The translations under genes and the position numbers were made by a program. Below the pieces are notes generated by a model. It did not search any database. It was not told the origin of the DNA and saw only the letters and a list, made by a program, of their open reading frames with translations. From Cryobacterium levicorallinum (GTDB taxonomy: Bacteria > Actinomycetota > Actinomycetes > Actinomycetales > Microbacteriaceae), in contig NZ_SOFE01000023.1 of NCBI RefSeq assembly GCF_004402405.1, forward strand, positions 556,297-620,296: a stretch of 64,000 nucleotides of DNA, in the 5' to 3' direction. This document shows positions 45,850 to 55,294 of this stretch, in pieces; position 1 is the first letter of the stretch, and each line of letters starts with the position of its first letter.

Positions 45850-46545
45850 CTATCGCGAAAGACTGGCCCGCTTCTCTTTGACGGAGGATGCGTAGACGTC
45901 CACGTACTCCTGCGTGCTCAGCTGCCGCAGCTCGTACATGAGCTCATCGGTGACGCTGCGCAGCACGAACCGGTCGCCCTCCATGCCCTCGAACCGGGAA
46001 AAATCGAGCGGTTTGCCGATCACGATTCCGATTCGGCGCACCCGGGGAATACGAGTTCCGGTGGGCATGGCCTTCTCGGTGTCGATCATGGCGACCGGAA
46101 TGACCGTGACGCCCGACTCGAGCACCATGCGTGCCACACCGGTGCGTCCCCGATACAGGCGGGCGTCCGGGCTGCGGGTGCCCTCTGGGTAGATGCCGAG
46201 AATTCGGCCATCCCGCAGGACACGCAAGCCGGTATTGAGCGAATCTTCGGAGGCCTTGCCGCCGGAGCGGTCAATCGGCAGCTGCCCGGCCGCGGTCAAA
46301 AACTGCCGCGTTGCCCAGCCCTTGAGCCCCTTGCCGGTGAAATAGTCGCTTTTGGCCAGGAAAGCCACGCGGCGCGGCACGACGAGCGGCAGAAAAACCG
46401 AGTCGATAAACGACAGGTGGTTGCTGGCCAGAATGACCGGGCCGGTCTTCGGAATGTGGTCCAGACCGATGATCCAGGGGCGAAACAGCGAGAGCAGCAG
46501 CGGGCCGATGACGATGTTCTTCATGATCCAATAGAACATTCGCAC
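45850..46545 (-). CDS. 1-acyl-sn-glycerol-3-phosphate acyltransferase family protein
   Basis: PlsC-like enzyme of 231 residues. The first 22 residues are hydrophobic (membrane association). HX4D is in ASNHLSFIDSVFLP (about residue 42) and motif III is LGIYPEGTRSPDARL. It corresponds by position to Rv2182c near aroG. It is the second acyltransferase in the window (see 13566-14348). It lies about 100 bases upstream of aroG on the same strand. Confidence 0.88.
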   Translation of the reverse strand: MRMFYWIMKNIVIGPLLLSLFRPWIIGLDHIPKTGPVILASNHLSFIDSVFLPLVVPRRVAFLAKSDYFTGKGLKGWATRQFLTAAGQLPIDRSGGKASEDSLNTGLRVLRDGRILGIYPEGTRSPDARLYRGRTGVARMVLESGVTVIPVAMIDTEKAMPTGTRIPRVRRIGIVIGKPLDFSRFEGMEGDRFVLRSVTDELMYELRQLSTQEYVDVYASSVKEKRASLSR

Positions 46546-46681
46546 TCCTTCATCCTGCTGGGAAAGCTTAGTCCGCCTGCGCTATCCAAGCGGATGCCGC
46601 GCGCGGCCAGACCAGACCGGTCACCGCCGCGGTCTCCCACACCCGCGCGCCAGGCCTGCTGAGCGCCCGCTCGACGCCCAC

Positions 46682-47626
46682 TCAGCGCACGGCGTGCAGT
46701 CGGGCTAGGTCTGCCGCACCGACGACGCCGGCGTCGTTGACGAGCTGGGCGATGGCGAACTCGGCCTCCGGGTGATACCCGCGGGCCGGAAGGTGTTCGA
46801 GGTAGGCCGCCCGGATCGGCTCGAGGAGCAGCTCGCCGGCGGCGGCGACTCCCCCGCCGAACACGAAGACCTGCGGGTCGAGCACAGCGCCCAGACTCGC
46901 ACAGCCTTGCCCGAGCGCGCCGCCGAGCTGGCGCAGCGCCGCGAGGGCTCCACCGTCGCCGTCCTGAATTAGCCGTCCGACCTCTTTTCCGGTGAGTTTG
47001 CCGCGCCGCTCGCGGGCAGCAGCCAAACCGAGGCCGATGCCTCCGGCATCCGCAAAATCATTGGCGATGCGCAGCAGTGCCCGGCCGGAGCCGTACTGCT
47101 CGAGGCAACCGTGAGCGCCACAGCCGCAGGCCAAACCGTCGGGAACGACGCGCAGGTGGCCGAGTTCAGCGCCCGCGCCGAATCCACCGCGAAACAGTGC
47201 GTTGTTGGTCACGATCGCACCGCCCACCCCTGTGCCGATCGTGAGGGTGACCATGTCGGTGTAGGCGCGTCCGGCGCCGAAGCGAAATTCGGCCCAGCCG
47301 GCGGCATTGGCGTCGTTCTCGATGATGATGGGCAGGTCCAGGCGCGCCTCGAGCTTGTCGCGGAACGGTTCGTTACGCCAACTGATGTTCGGCGCGTAAT
47401 ACACGGTCGACTGGGCAGAATCGATGAACCCGGCCGCTGCAACACCGGCAGCGACGATGTTCTCGCCCTCGGACAGGCTCTGAATCATGGCCACGACGGC
47501 GTCTTCAATTTCGCGCGGGTTGCCGGGGGTGGTCGGCGTGCGCTCAGAGCGGATGATCGTGCCCGCTTCGTCGACGAGCGCTCCGGCGATCTTGGTGCCC
47601 CCGATATCGATACCTATGGCGTGCAC
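46682..47626 (-). CDS. ROK family glucokinase
   Basis: A 314-residue sugar kinase. The phosphate loop is IGIDIGGTKIAGALVD at residues 4-19. The catalytic Asp is in ENDANAAGWAE, and the ROK zinc motif is CGCGAHGCLE. The lack of an N-terminal helix-turn-helix makes it a kinase rather than a ROK repressor. Actinobacterial glucokinases of this type may use ATP or polyphosphate; that is not decidable here. The start is GTG at 47626. It is divergent from the acyl-CoA ligase. Confidence 0.9.
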   Translation of the reverse strand: MHAIGIDIGGTKIAGALVDEAGTIIRSERTPTTPGNPREIEDAVVAMIQSLSEGENIVAAGVAAAGFIDSAQSTVYYAPNISWRNEPFRDKLEARLDLPIIIENDANAAGWAEFRFGAGRAYTDMVTLTIGTGVGGAIVTNNALFRGGFGAGAELGHLRVVPDGLACGCGAHGCLEQYGSGRALLRIANDFADAGGIGLGLAAARERRGKLTGKEVGRLIQDGDGGALAALRQLGGALGQGCASLGAVLDPQVFVFGGGVAAAGELLLEPIRAAYLEHLPARGYHPEAEFAIAQLVNDAGVVGAADLARLHAVR

Positions 47627-47741
47627 GGGGCACCTTTCGTTTGGGGCATTCGGGAAGCGGTGCCTGTCAGCCGGACGGCTGTGCAGGACACCCTCTAGAG
47701 TGTAGTAAACCAGTTTGCCGCTGGACGAAACACCCGCTCAC

Positions 47742-47757
47742 CCTAAGAATTCTTAGG
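47742..47757. promoter_or_regulatory. perfect 16-base palindrome before the acyl-CoA ligase
   Basis: CCTAAGAATTCTTAGG has no mismatch and lies 43 bases upstream of the ligase GTG, and 115 bases upstream of the divergent glucokinase start. It has the size and position of a dimer operator for one or both genes. The binding protein is unknown. Confidence 0.55.
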
Positions 47758-47800
47758 CGCTGGGCAGTTGGCACGTTCAGCCGGTACCAAAGGAGTTGCC

Positions 47801-49633
47801 GTGAAACAGTTTGATATGCCCGCCGTTGTTCCCGCCGATCCTGGCGCCAACATCACCGACCTCCTGATGGACCGCCTCGCTGCGACTCCAGACCTCGTTC
47901 TGTTCTCTCTGCCGCGAAACGGCCAGTGGCTTCCCGTCACCACGAAGGAATTCCACGCCCAGGTCGTCGCGCTGGCCAAGGGCCTCGTCGCCGCCGGCAT
48001 TGAGCCAGGTGACAAGATTGGATTGATCTGCAAGACGCGCTACGAGTGGACCCTGATCGACTTCGCGGTCTGGTTTGCCGGGGCGATTCTGGTTCCGGTC
48101 TACGAGACCAGCTCCCCCAGCCAGGTGCAGTGGAACCTCAGCGACTCGGGCGCCACGTCCGTCATCGTCGAGACCGCCGATCATTTCGCCCGATTCGATG
48201 AAGTTCATCCAGAACTCGCCTCCATTGGTTCCGTGTGGCAGATCGATCTCGGGGACCTCGACAAGCTCGTAGCCGGTGGCGTTGACATCACCGACGCCGA
48301 AATCGAACGCCGCCGCAACCTCGCTGTCGGCGATGACATGGCCACCCTGATCTACACGTCCGGTTCGACCGGCAAGCCCAAGGGCTGCGTGCTCACCCAC
48401 GCGAACTTCCTCGAGACCAGCCGCAATGCAGCGGTCGCACTCAAAGAGGTGTTGGTGCACCCGGAGGGCGCCTCAACCCTCCTCTTCATCACGACCGCCC
48501 ACGTCTTCGCGCGCTTCATTTCGGTGCTGTGCGTGCACGCCGGGGTGCGCGTGGGGCACCAGGCCGACACCAAAACCCTCCTGGCGGCGCTGGGCAGCTT
48601 TCAACCGACCTTTCTGCTCGCCGTGCCGCGGGTGTTTGAAAAGGTCTACAACTCGGCCCAGCAGAAGGCCGTGGCCGGTGGAAAAGGCAAGATCTTCGAT
48701 TCCGCAGCCCACGTCGCGGTCGAGCATTCCAAGCTCGTACAGGCGGGAACGTCGATTCCGCTCGGCATGAAGATCAAGTTCGCCCTGTTCGACAAGCTGG
48801 TCTACAGCAAGCTGCGCGCTGCCATGGGCGGAAAGGTCGTCTGGGCGGTCTCCGGCTCGGCCCCGCTCGGCGCCCACCTCGGCCACTTCTTCAAGAGCCT
48901 CGGCATCGTCATTCTCGAGGGTTACGGCCTGACCGAAACGACCGCCCCCGCCAACGTTGGCCTGGCCACTCAGGCCAAAATCGGCACGGTCGGACCGCCA
49001 CTGCCCGGCGTTTCAGTGCGCGTCATGGACGACGGTGAGATCGAAGTCAAGGGCGTCAACGTCTTCAAGGAATACTGGAAGAACCCGCAGGCCACGGCAG
49101 ACACCTTCGACGACGGCTGGCTCAAAACGGGCGACATCGGCGACTTCGACGCTGACGGCTTTCTCACCATAACCGGGCGCAAGAAGGAGATCATCGTCAC
49201 GGCCGGCGGCAAGAACGTCGCTCCGGCCGCCCTCGAAGACCCGATCCGGGCGAACCCGTTGGTCGGACAGGTGATCGTCGTCGGTGACCAGAAGCCCTTC
49301 ATCGGAGCGCTCATCACCCTCGACCCCGACATGCTGCCGGTCTGGCTGAACAACCATCAAGAGGATGCCGGAATGACGCTGGAACAGGCATCCGTCAATA
49401 AAACCGTGCTCGCCGAAATTCAGCGCGCGGTCGACCATGCCAATGAGGGTGTGTCGCGGGCGGAATCGATTCGCAAGTTCACGCTGCTTTCGGTCGAGCT
49501 CACCGAGGACAGCGGGCACCTGACGCCGAAGATGAGCATCAAACGCAACATCATTCTGCGCGACTTCGCTCAGGAGATCGACACGATGTATTCGAACGCG
49601 CCGGTGACTGAAGGGATCTCGCTGCGGGAGTAG
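47801..49633 (+). CDS. long-chain fatty acid--CoA ligase (FadD15-like)
   Basis: AMP-forming acyl-CoA synthetase of 610 residues. P-loop-like motif YTSGSTGKPKG lies at about 195-205; GYGLTETTAP, then KTGDIGDFDADGF and the hinge GRKKEIIV. The C-terminal Lys-containing segment is TPKMSIKRNIIL. It activates long-chain acids for lipid synthesis or breakdown. The start is GTG at 47801 with an ideal AAAGGAG five bases upstream, which decides it over earlier frames. Rv2187 (fadD15) is at the equivalent place in M. tuberculosis. Confidence 0.92.
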   Translation: MKQFDMPAVVPADPGANITDLLMDRLAATPDLVLFSLPRNGQWLPVTTKEFHAQVVALAKGLVAAGIEPGDKIGLICKTRYEWTLIDFAVWFAGAILVPVYETSSPSQVQWNLSDSGATSVIVETADHFARFDEVHPELASIGSVWQIDLGDLDKLVAGGVDITDAEIERRRNLAVGDDMATLIYTSGSTGKPKGCVLTHANFLETSRNAAVALKEVLVHPEGASTLLFITTAHVFARFISVLCVHAGVRVGHQADTKTLLAALGSFQPTFLLAVPRVFEKVYNSAQQKAVAGGKGKIFDSAAHVAVEHSKLVQAGTSIPLGMKIKFALFDKLVYSKLRAAMGGKVVWAVSGSAPLGAHLGHFFKSLGIVILEGYGLTETTAPANVGLATQAKIGTVGPPLPGVSVRVMDDGEIEVKGVNVFKEYWKNPQATADTFDDGWLKTGDIGDFDADGFLTITGRKKEIIVTAGGKNVAPAALEDPIRANPLVGQVIVVGDQKPFIGALITLDPDMLPVWLNNHQEDAGMTLEQASVNKTVLAEIQRAVDHANEGVSRAESIRKFTLLSVELTEDSGHLTPKMSIKRNIILRDFAQEIDTMYSNAPVTEGISLRE

Positions 49634-49758
49634 GGCGAGCTTGGGCCCGGTCCGCGTGGGTCGGGCTCAGTGCGGTTTCTGGCGGGTCGGGCCCGGGAAA
49701 GCCCTCCGCTCCTCGCTCAAACCTTGAACTCGCAACCCCGCCGAACATTTCCCCGTTC

Positions 49759-49780
49759 CCTCATGTCACGCGGCATGAGG
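49759..49780. terminator. hairpin between convergent fadD-like and def genes
   Basis: CCTCATG (49759-49765) and CATGAGG (49774-49780) form a seven-base perfect stem with an eight-base loop inside the 209-base convergent gap. The rest of that gap holds nothing recognisable. Confidence 0.45.
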
Positions 49781-49842
49781 CTTCGCCCATGCCGGGTCAG
49801 CGCCGAGCGTTCACGCTCCGGTCAGTACGCGGGGGTGCGGGG

Positions 49843-50334
49843 CTAGAACCAGCTGGACTCGCGGATTTCCCTCATCGCGGCTCGCCGGTTTTCCTTGTCG
49901 AGACGGTCGATGTAGAGAAAGCCATCGAGGTGATCGGTCTCGTGCTGCAGCGCCTGGGCCATAATTCCGGTGCCGGAGAGCTCGACCGGGTTATTGTCGA
50001 GGTCGATTCCGGTCACCCGGGCGAAGGGGTAGCGCTTGGTGGGGTACCAGAGACCCGGAACGGACAGGCAGCCCTCGTCCACCAAGTCGGGTTCGCCGGA
50101 GAGTTCGACGACGGTGGGGTTGAGGATGTAGCCGATGTCGCCGTCGACGTTGTAGCTGAAGGCGCGCAGGTTGACACCGATCTGGGAGGCGGCGACGCCC
50201 GCCCGGCCGGGTAGGCGCACGCTGTCGACCAGGTCGCGCACGAGGCCGCGAACGCGGTCGTCGATTCCGTCGATGGGGTCGGAGACGGTCTTCAGCACCG
50301 GATCCCCGAAGAGACGGATCTGACGTTCGGGCAC
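49843..50334 (-). CDS. def: peptide deformylase
   Basis: Removes the formyl group from new proteins. 163 residues, with all three metal motifs: [11 protein letters not shown] (motif 1), DEGCLSVPG (metal Cys), and QHETDHLDG (two metal His plus Glu). The start is GTG at 50334. It follows the MinD-like gene by 93 bases. The length and lack of a C-terminal extension suit an actinobacterial type 1/3 enzyme. Confidence 0.95.
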   Translation of the reverse strand: MPERQIRLFGDPVLKTVSDPIDGIDDRVRGLVRDLVDSVRLPGRAGVAASQIGVNLRAFSYNVDGDIGYILNPTVVELSGEPDLVDEGCLSVPGLWYPTKRYPFARVTGIDLDNNPVELSGTGIMAQALQHETDHLDGFLYIDRLDKENRRAAMREIRESSWF

Positions 50335-50427
50335 GGGGACACTCCTCGGGGTGAGCGGATGAGGCAGATTGAGCAGGAGGGCACGACTGGTTCAAGCGGA
50401 TTCAGCGTATCCCCTGGGCGGGTCGGG

Positions 50428-51777
50428 TTAGGCGCTGCGGTCGGCAGGGAGACCCTCGACGACGAGCTCCGCCAGGGTGCGCGCAGCCAGCCGAGTGATC
50501 GGCCTGAGGTCCTTGTAGGACACGACGCTGCCGGCGGCGAGCTGGGGGTCATAGGGAATGCGCACGATTTCTCGCACCCGCGAGCGGAAGTGCGACTCGA
50601 TCTCTTCGAGGCGCACCAGGTTGGTGCCCTGCGTGGCCGTGTTGAGCGCGACGATCGCGTTGCGTACGAGGTCGCCGTAGCCGTTCGCTTCGAGCCAGGT
50701 CAGGGTCTCGGAGGCCAAACGCGCCTCGTCGACGCTTCCTCCGGAGACGATGACGATTGAGTCGGCCCGCTGTAGGGTGGCGCGCATGACCGAGTGCACA
50801 ATGCCGGTGCCGCAGTCGGTGAGGGCGATCGAGTAGTAACGCGCGGCCAGGTCGGCGACGACGTTGTAGTCGTTCTCATCGAAGGCTTCGGAGAGCAGCG
50901 GGTCGGTGTCCGAAGCAAGAATGTCGAGGCGGGTTTCATCGCGCGAGACGAGCGTGGAGAAATCGGTGAAGTTGCCGATCGATGCGGCCTTCGAGACGAC
51001 ATCGCGCACGGTCGAGCGGGTCTGCTTGCTCACGCGTTCGGAGAGCGTTCCGCGGTCGGGGTTGGCGTCGATCGCGATGATGCGGTCGTCTCGAGCGTCG
51101 GCCAGCGCCATGCCGAGCAGCGTCGTGACGGTGGTCTTGCCGACGCCGCCCTTGCGGGTGAGGATCGGCACGAACCGGGTGCCGCCTTCGAACTTGCGAC
51201 GAATGCGCTCATCCATCTCCTTGTAGGCGCGCACCTTGGGCGAGTCGCCGAGATTGACCAGGTGCAGCGAGAGCGCGTAGATGAATTCCGGCCAGGCGCC
51301 CTGCGGCGCCTTGCGGGTCTTGCGGTTCACAGTGAGCAGGCGATCCGAGGTCAGCATGGCCGCCGACTCGGGGGCTGAGCTGTTTTCGGAGCGGATGCGA
51401 TCGCGCCGAACCGACGCTGCGGCATCCGTTCTGGAAAGCGATTCGATGGCGGAACTGGCGCCAGCCGCCCTGGCCGGGGCCGGCGTGTTGATTTCGACGG
51501 TGTGGGTGGCCGGGGTCGGCAGGGCGCGGGTGTTTTCGACGGAGGTGCTCAGTCCCCCCGCGGCGACGGCCCGCCGCGGAGCGGCGGGCACGTCGATGGG
51601 AACGCTCAAACTCTCGGGCAGGGAGGCTGCGAGGTTGTCGATCGTGTGCGGTGGCAGCTCGCTGTGGTATTCCGCACCGCGGTCATCGGTACCGCGATGC
51701 TCGTCCCGGGTTCGTTTGGCGGTGGCCGACACGGGGCGCGCGGGCGCACTCTGGTCGTCAGTACGTTTGTCTGGCAC
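50428..51777 (-). CDS. MinD/ParA-like ATPase with disordered N-terminus
   Basis: A 449-residue SIMIBI-class ATPase. Residues 1-150 are low-complexity and charged. The ATPase domain starts near 195 with the deviant Walker A motif RKGGVGKTTVTTLLG, followed by IIAIDANPDRGTL and the switch region IALTDCGTG. The DANPDRGT block, rather than DxDPQ, is typical of actinobacterial MinD-like proteins related to EspI/CpsD-type positioning factors. No MinC or MinE lies nearby. It is 35 bases behind pyc on the same strand. Role unknown; polar positioning or secretion control is a guess. Confidence 0.82.
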   Translation of the reverse strand: MPDKRTDDQSAPARPVSATAKRTRDEHRGTDDRGAEYHSELPPHTIDNLAASLPESLSVPIDVPAAPRRAVAAGGLSTSVENTRALPTPATHTVEINTPAPARAAGASSAIESLSRTDAAASVRRDRIRSENSSAPESAAMLTSDRLLTVNRKTRKAPQGAWPEFIYALSLHLVNLGDSPKVRAYKEMDERIRRKFEGGTRFVPILTRKGGVGKTTVTTLLGMALADARDDRIIAIDANPDRGTLSERVSKQTRSTVRDVVSKAASIGNFTDFSTLVSRDETRLDILASDTDPLLSEAFDENDYNVVADLAARYYSIALTDCGTGIVHSVMRATLQRADSIVIVSGGSVDEARLASETLTWLEANGYGDLVRNAIVALNTATQGTNLVRLEEIESHFRSRVREIVRIPYDPQLAAGSVVSYKDLRPITRLAARTLAELVVEGLPADRSA

Positions 51778-51812
51778 GGCACATCCTCAACTGATCGATA
51801 ACGGCCCTAATC

Positions 51813-54800
51813 TTAGCGTGGACACACCACCACGAGCAGATCGCCGGCATCGACCTGCTGGGTGAGCGGGATGGCGACCCGCTCGATGGTTCCGGCGATC
51901 GGCGAGGTGATCGCGGCTTCCATTTTCATGGCTTCGATCGACGCGACGCTCTGGCCGGCTTCGACCTGGGCGCCTTCTTCGATCTGCAGGGTGACCACGC
52001 CGGAGAAGGGCGCGGCGATCTGGCCGGGCTGGTTGGCATCCGCTTTCTCAGCGATTTTAGTCTGCACCGTAATGCTGGTGTCGCGCACGAAGACGGGGCG
52101 CAGCTGGCCGTTGAGGATGGTCATGACGGTGCGCATGCCCTTCTCGTCGGCTTCACCGATGGCTTCGAGGCCGACGTAGAGGCGAACGCCCTTTTCAATC
52201 TCGACGGCGTGTTCCTGGCCCTGATGCAGGCCGTAGAGGTAATCGAGCGTGTCGATGACCGAGAGGTCACCGTAGGTCTCCTTGACCTGTTCGAACTGGC
52301 GGGTCGGCGCCGGGAACAGCAGTTGGTTGAGCATCGAGCGACGTTCGGCGCTCGTGGCTTCGAGCGCGGCGCGCTCCCCCGCGGTGATCTCGGTGACGCC
52401 GACGCGCACGTTGCGTCCAGCGAGCACCTTGGTACGGAAGGGCTCCGGCCAGCCGCCGGGCAGCTCGCCGAGTTCGCCGGCCATGAATCCGATCACGGAG
52501 TCCGGCACATCGTACTTGTCCGGGTTTTGCTCGAAGTCGGCCGGGTCGGCCTTCACCGCGGCGAGATAGAGGGCGAGGTCACCGACGACCTTCGACGACG
52601 GGGTGACCTTGGGCACCCGGCCGAGGATGGTGTTCGCGGCGGTGTACATGTCTTCGATCAGTTCGAAGTGGTCGGCCAGGCCGAGGGCAACGGCCTGGGT
52701 GCGCAGGTTCGACAGCTGCCCGCCCGGAATTTCATGCGAGTATACCCGGCCGGTCGGGGCGGACAGGCCCGATTCGAACGGGCGGTACAGGGTGCGCACG
52801 GCTTCCCAGTACGGCTCGAGGTCGGTCGTGGCCTTGAGCGAAATGCCGGTGTCGCGTTCGGTATGGGCGAGGGCGGCGACGAGAGAGGATGCCGACGGCT
52901 GGCTGGTCGTGCCGGCCATCGGAGCGGATGCCACGTCCACGGCGTCCGCACCGGCTCGCGCCGCGGCGAGCAGCGTCGCGAGCTGGCCGCCCGGGGTGTC
53001 ATGGGTGTGCACGTGCACGGGCAGGTCGAACCGTTCACGGAACGCGCTAACGAGCTTCTCGGCGGCGCTCGGACGGAGCAGCCCGGCCATGTCCTTGATG
53101 CCGATCACGTGCGCGCCGCTGGCGACGATCTGCTCGGCCAGGCGCAGGTAGTAGTCGAGGGTGTAGAGATTCTCGGCCGGGTCGAGCAGATCGCCGGTGT
53201 AGCAGACGGCGACCTCGGCCAGGGCGGTACCGGTGTTCAGCACCGCGTCGATCGCCGGACGCATCTGCGACACGTCGTTGAGGGCGTCGAAGATGCGGAA
53301 GATGTCCACACCGGTGGCGGTGGCCTCCCGCACGAACGCGTCGGTCACCTCCGTCGGATACGGGGTGTAGCCGACGGTGTTGCGGCCGCGCAGAAGCATC
53401 TGCAGGTTAATGTTCGGCAGGGCTTCGCGCAGGCTCGCAAGGCGTTCCCACGGGTCCTCGCCAAGAAAACGCAGTGCCACGTCGTAGGTGGCACCGCCCC
53501 ACGCTTCGACCGACAGCAACTGCGGCGTCAGCCGGGCCACATACGGGGCGACAGCGACGAGGTCCTTGGTGCGCACCCGCGTCGCGAGCAGCGACTGGTG
53601 GGCATCCCGGAACGTCGTGTCGGTGACAGCGAGTGCGGTCTGGCCACGCAGGTCGGCGGCGAACTTGGTTGGGCCGAGCAGCTGCAGCTTCTGGCGTGAG
53701 CCGTCCGGGGCCGGCTGCGTGATGTCGAGCTGTGGCAGTTTGTCGCGCGGGTGCACCGTGGTGGGCGGCGCGCCGTTGGGTTGATTGACGGTGACGTCGG
53801 CCAGCCAATTGAGAATCTTGGTGCCGCGGTCCTTGGACTCCCGGCCGCGCAGCAGCTCCGGACGCTCGTCAATGAACGAGGTGCTCAGGTCACCGGCGGC
53901 GAAGTCGGGGTCGTCGAGCACGGCCTGCAGGAACGAAATATTGGTGGAGACGCCCCGAATGCGGAACTCCGCGAGCGCGCGCTTGGACCGCACGACGGCG
54001 GCGGCGTAGTCGCGGCCGCGGCAGGTGAGCTTGGCGAGCATCGAGTCGAAGTGTGGGCTGATCTGGGCGCCCGGGTTGATCGTGCCACCGTCCAAGCGGA
54101 TGCCGGCGCCACCGGGAGAGCGATAGGTGGTGATCTTGCCGGTGTCGGGTCGGAACCCGGCGGCGGGGTCTTCGGTGGTGATGCGGCACTGCAGGGCGGC
54201 ACCGCGCAGACGGATCTCGCCCTGGGTCAGGCCGATCTCTTCGAGGGTCTCCCCCGCCGCGATGCGGATCTGCGCCTGCACCAGGTCAACATCGGTGACC
54301 TCCTCGGTGACGGTGTGTTCCACCTGGATGCGCGGGTTCATCTCGATGAACACGTGCTGCCCAGCGCGTTCGCCGACGGTGTCGAGCAGAAACTCGACCG
54401 TGCCGGCGTTGACGTAGCCGATCGAGCGGGCGAACTTGATCGCGTCGGCGTAGAGCTGCACCCGAATCTCATCGCTCAGGTTCGGCGCCGGAGCGATCTC
54501 GATGACCTTCTGGTGCCGACGCTGCACCGAGCAGTCGCGTTCGAACAGGTGCACCGTCTCGCCGGACGCATCCGCCAAAATCTGCACCTCGATGTGCCGG
54601 GGCCGAAGCACCGCAGCTTCAAGGAACATCGTGGCGTCGCCGAAAGCGCTGTTGGCCTCACGCATGGCCTCTTCGAGCGCTCCACGCAGCTCGCTCTTCT
54701 TAGCAACGCGACGCATGCCACGCCCGCCACCACCGGCGACGGCCTTGGCGAAGATGGGAAAACCGATCTCGTCGGCCTGGCTGATCAGCAGCTCAACATC

Positions 54801-55217
54801 GGTCGACGGCTGCGTCGACTTCAGCACGGGAACGCCGGCCGCTATGGCGTGCTCCTTCGCGGTGACCTTGTTGCCGGCCATTTCGAGCACGTCGGCGCCC
54901 GGGCCGATGAACGTAATGCCGGCAGCGGCGGCCGCATCGGCCAGCTCGGGGTTCTCCGACAGAAAACCGTAGCCGGGGTAGATGGCGTCGGCGCCGCATT
55001 CCTTCGCCACGCGGATGATTTCACTCACGTCGAGATACGCGCGAACCGGATGCCCGGCCTCGCCGATCTGATACGCCTCATCCGCTTTTAAGCGGTGCAA
55101 AGAATTCCGATCCTCAAACGGAAACACAGCCACGGTCTTGGCTCCGAGCTCGTACGCCGCGCGCATGGCACGGATCGCAATCTCTCCGCGGTTGGCAACA
55201 AGGATTTTCTCAAACAT
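51813..55217 (-). CDS. pyc: pyruvate carboxylase
   Basis: Biotin enzyme converting pyruvate to oxaloacetate for anaplerosis. The 1134 residues include a biotin carboxylase domain (1-450; MFEKILVANRGEIAIRAMRA, ATP loop AGGGGRGMRRV), a carboxyltransferase domain (about 535-830) with FRDAHQSL and HVHTHDTPGG, an allosteric/tetramer region, and a C-terminal biotinyl domain with EAMKMEA (Lys about 1098). The ATG at 55217 is chosen because homology starts exactly there; the frame runs 18 codons further. It is divergent from a ParA-like gene. Confidence 0.97.
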   Translation of the reverse strand: MFEKILVANRGEIAIRAMRAAYELGAKTVAVFPFEDRNSLHRLKADEAYQIGEAGHPVRAYLDVSEIIRVAKECGADAIYPGYGFLSENPELADAAAAAGITFIGPGADVLEMAGNKVTAKEHAIAAGVPVLKSTQPSTDVELLISQADEIGFPIFAKAVAGGGGRGMRRVAKKSELRGALEEAMREANSAFGDATMFLEAAVLRPRHIEVQILADASGETVHLFERDCSVQRRHQKVIEIAPAPNLSDEIRVQLYADAIKFARSIGYVNAGTVEFLLDTVGERAGQHVFIEMNPRIQVEHTVTEEVTDVDLVQAQIRIAAGETLEEIGLTQGEIRLRGAALQCRITTEDPAAGFRPDTGKITTYRSPGGAGIRLDGGTINPGAQISPHFDSMLAKLTCRGRDYAAAVVRSKRALAEFRIRGVSTNISFLQAVLDDPDFAAGDLSTSFIDERPELLRGRESKDRGTKILNWLADVTVNQPNGAPPTTVHPRDKLPQLDITQPAPDGSRQKLQLLGPTKFAADLRGQTALAVTDTTFRDAHQSLLATRVRTKDLVAVAPYVARLTPQLLSVEAWGGATYDVALRFLGEDPWERLASLREALPNINLQMLLRGRNTVGYTPYPTEVTDAFVREATATGVDIFRIFDALNDVSQMRPAIDAVLNTGTALAEVAVCYTGDLLDPAENLYTLDYYLRLAEQIVASGAHVIGIKDMAGLLRPSAAEKLVSAFRERFDLPVHVHTHDTPGGQLATLLAAARAGADAVDVASAPMAGTTSQPSASSLVAALAHTERDTGISLKATTDLEPYWEAVRTLYRPFESGLSAPTGRVYSHEIPGGQLSNLRTQAVALGLADHFELIEDMYTAANTILGRVPKVTPSSKVVGDLALYLAAVKADPADFEQNPDKYDVPDSVIGFMAGELGELPGGWPEPFRTKVLAGRNVRVGVTEITAGERAALEATSAERRSMLNQLLFPAPTRQFEQVKETYGDLSVIDTLDYLYGLHQGQEHAVEIEKGVRLYVGLEAIGEADEKGMRTVMTILNGQLRPVFVRDTSITVQTKIAEKADANQPGQIAAPFSGVVTLQIEEGAQVEAGQSVASIEAMKMEAAITSPIAGTIERVAIPLTQQVDAGDLLVVVCPR

Positions 55218-55294
55218 GCAAGCCTTTCGAGGGCAGCCGGGCGCACAGCTAACGGTTAGGTTCTCTAACACTAGTGAAGGTAACCTTGCTACTC

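Noticed and set aside
52209..55091. Two long plus-strand frames (496 and 446 codons)
   Set aside because: Antisense shadows of pyruvate carboxylase with no domain or ribosome binding site.
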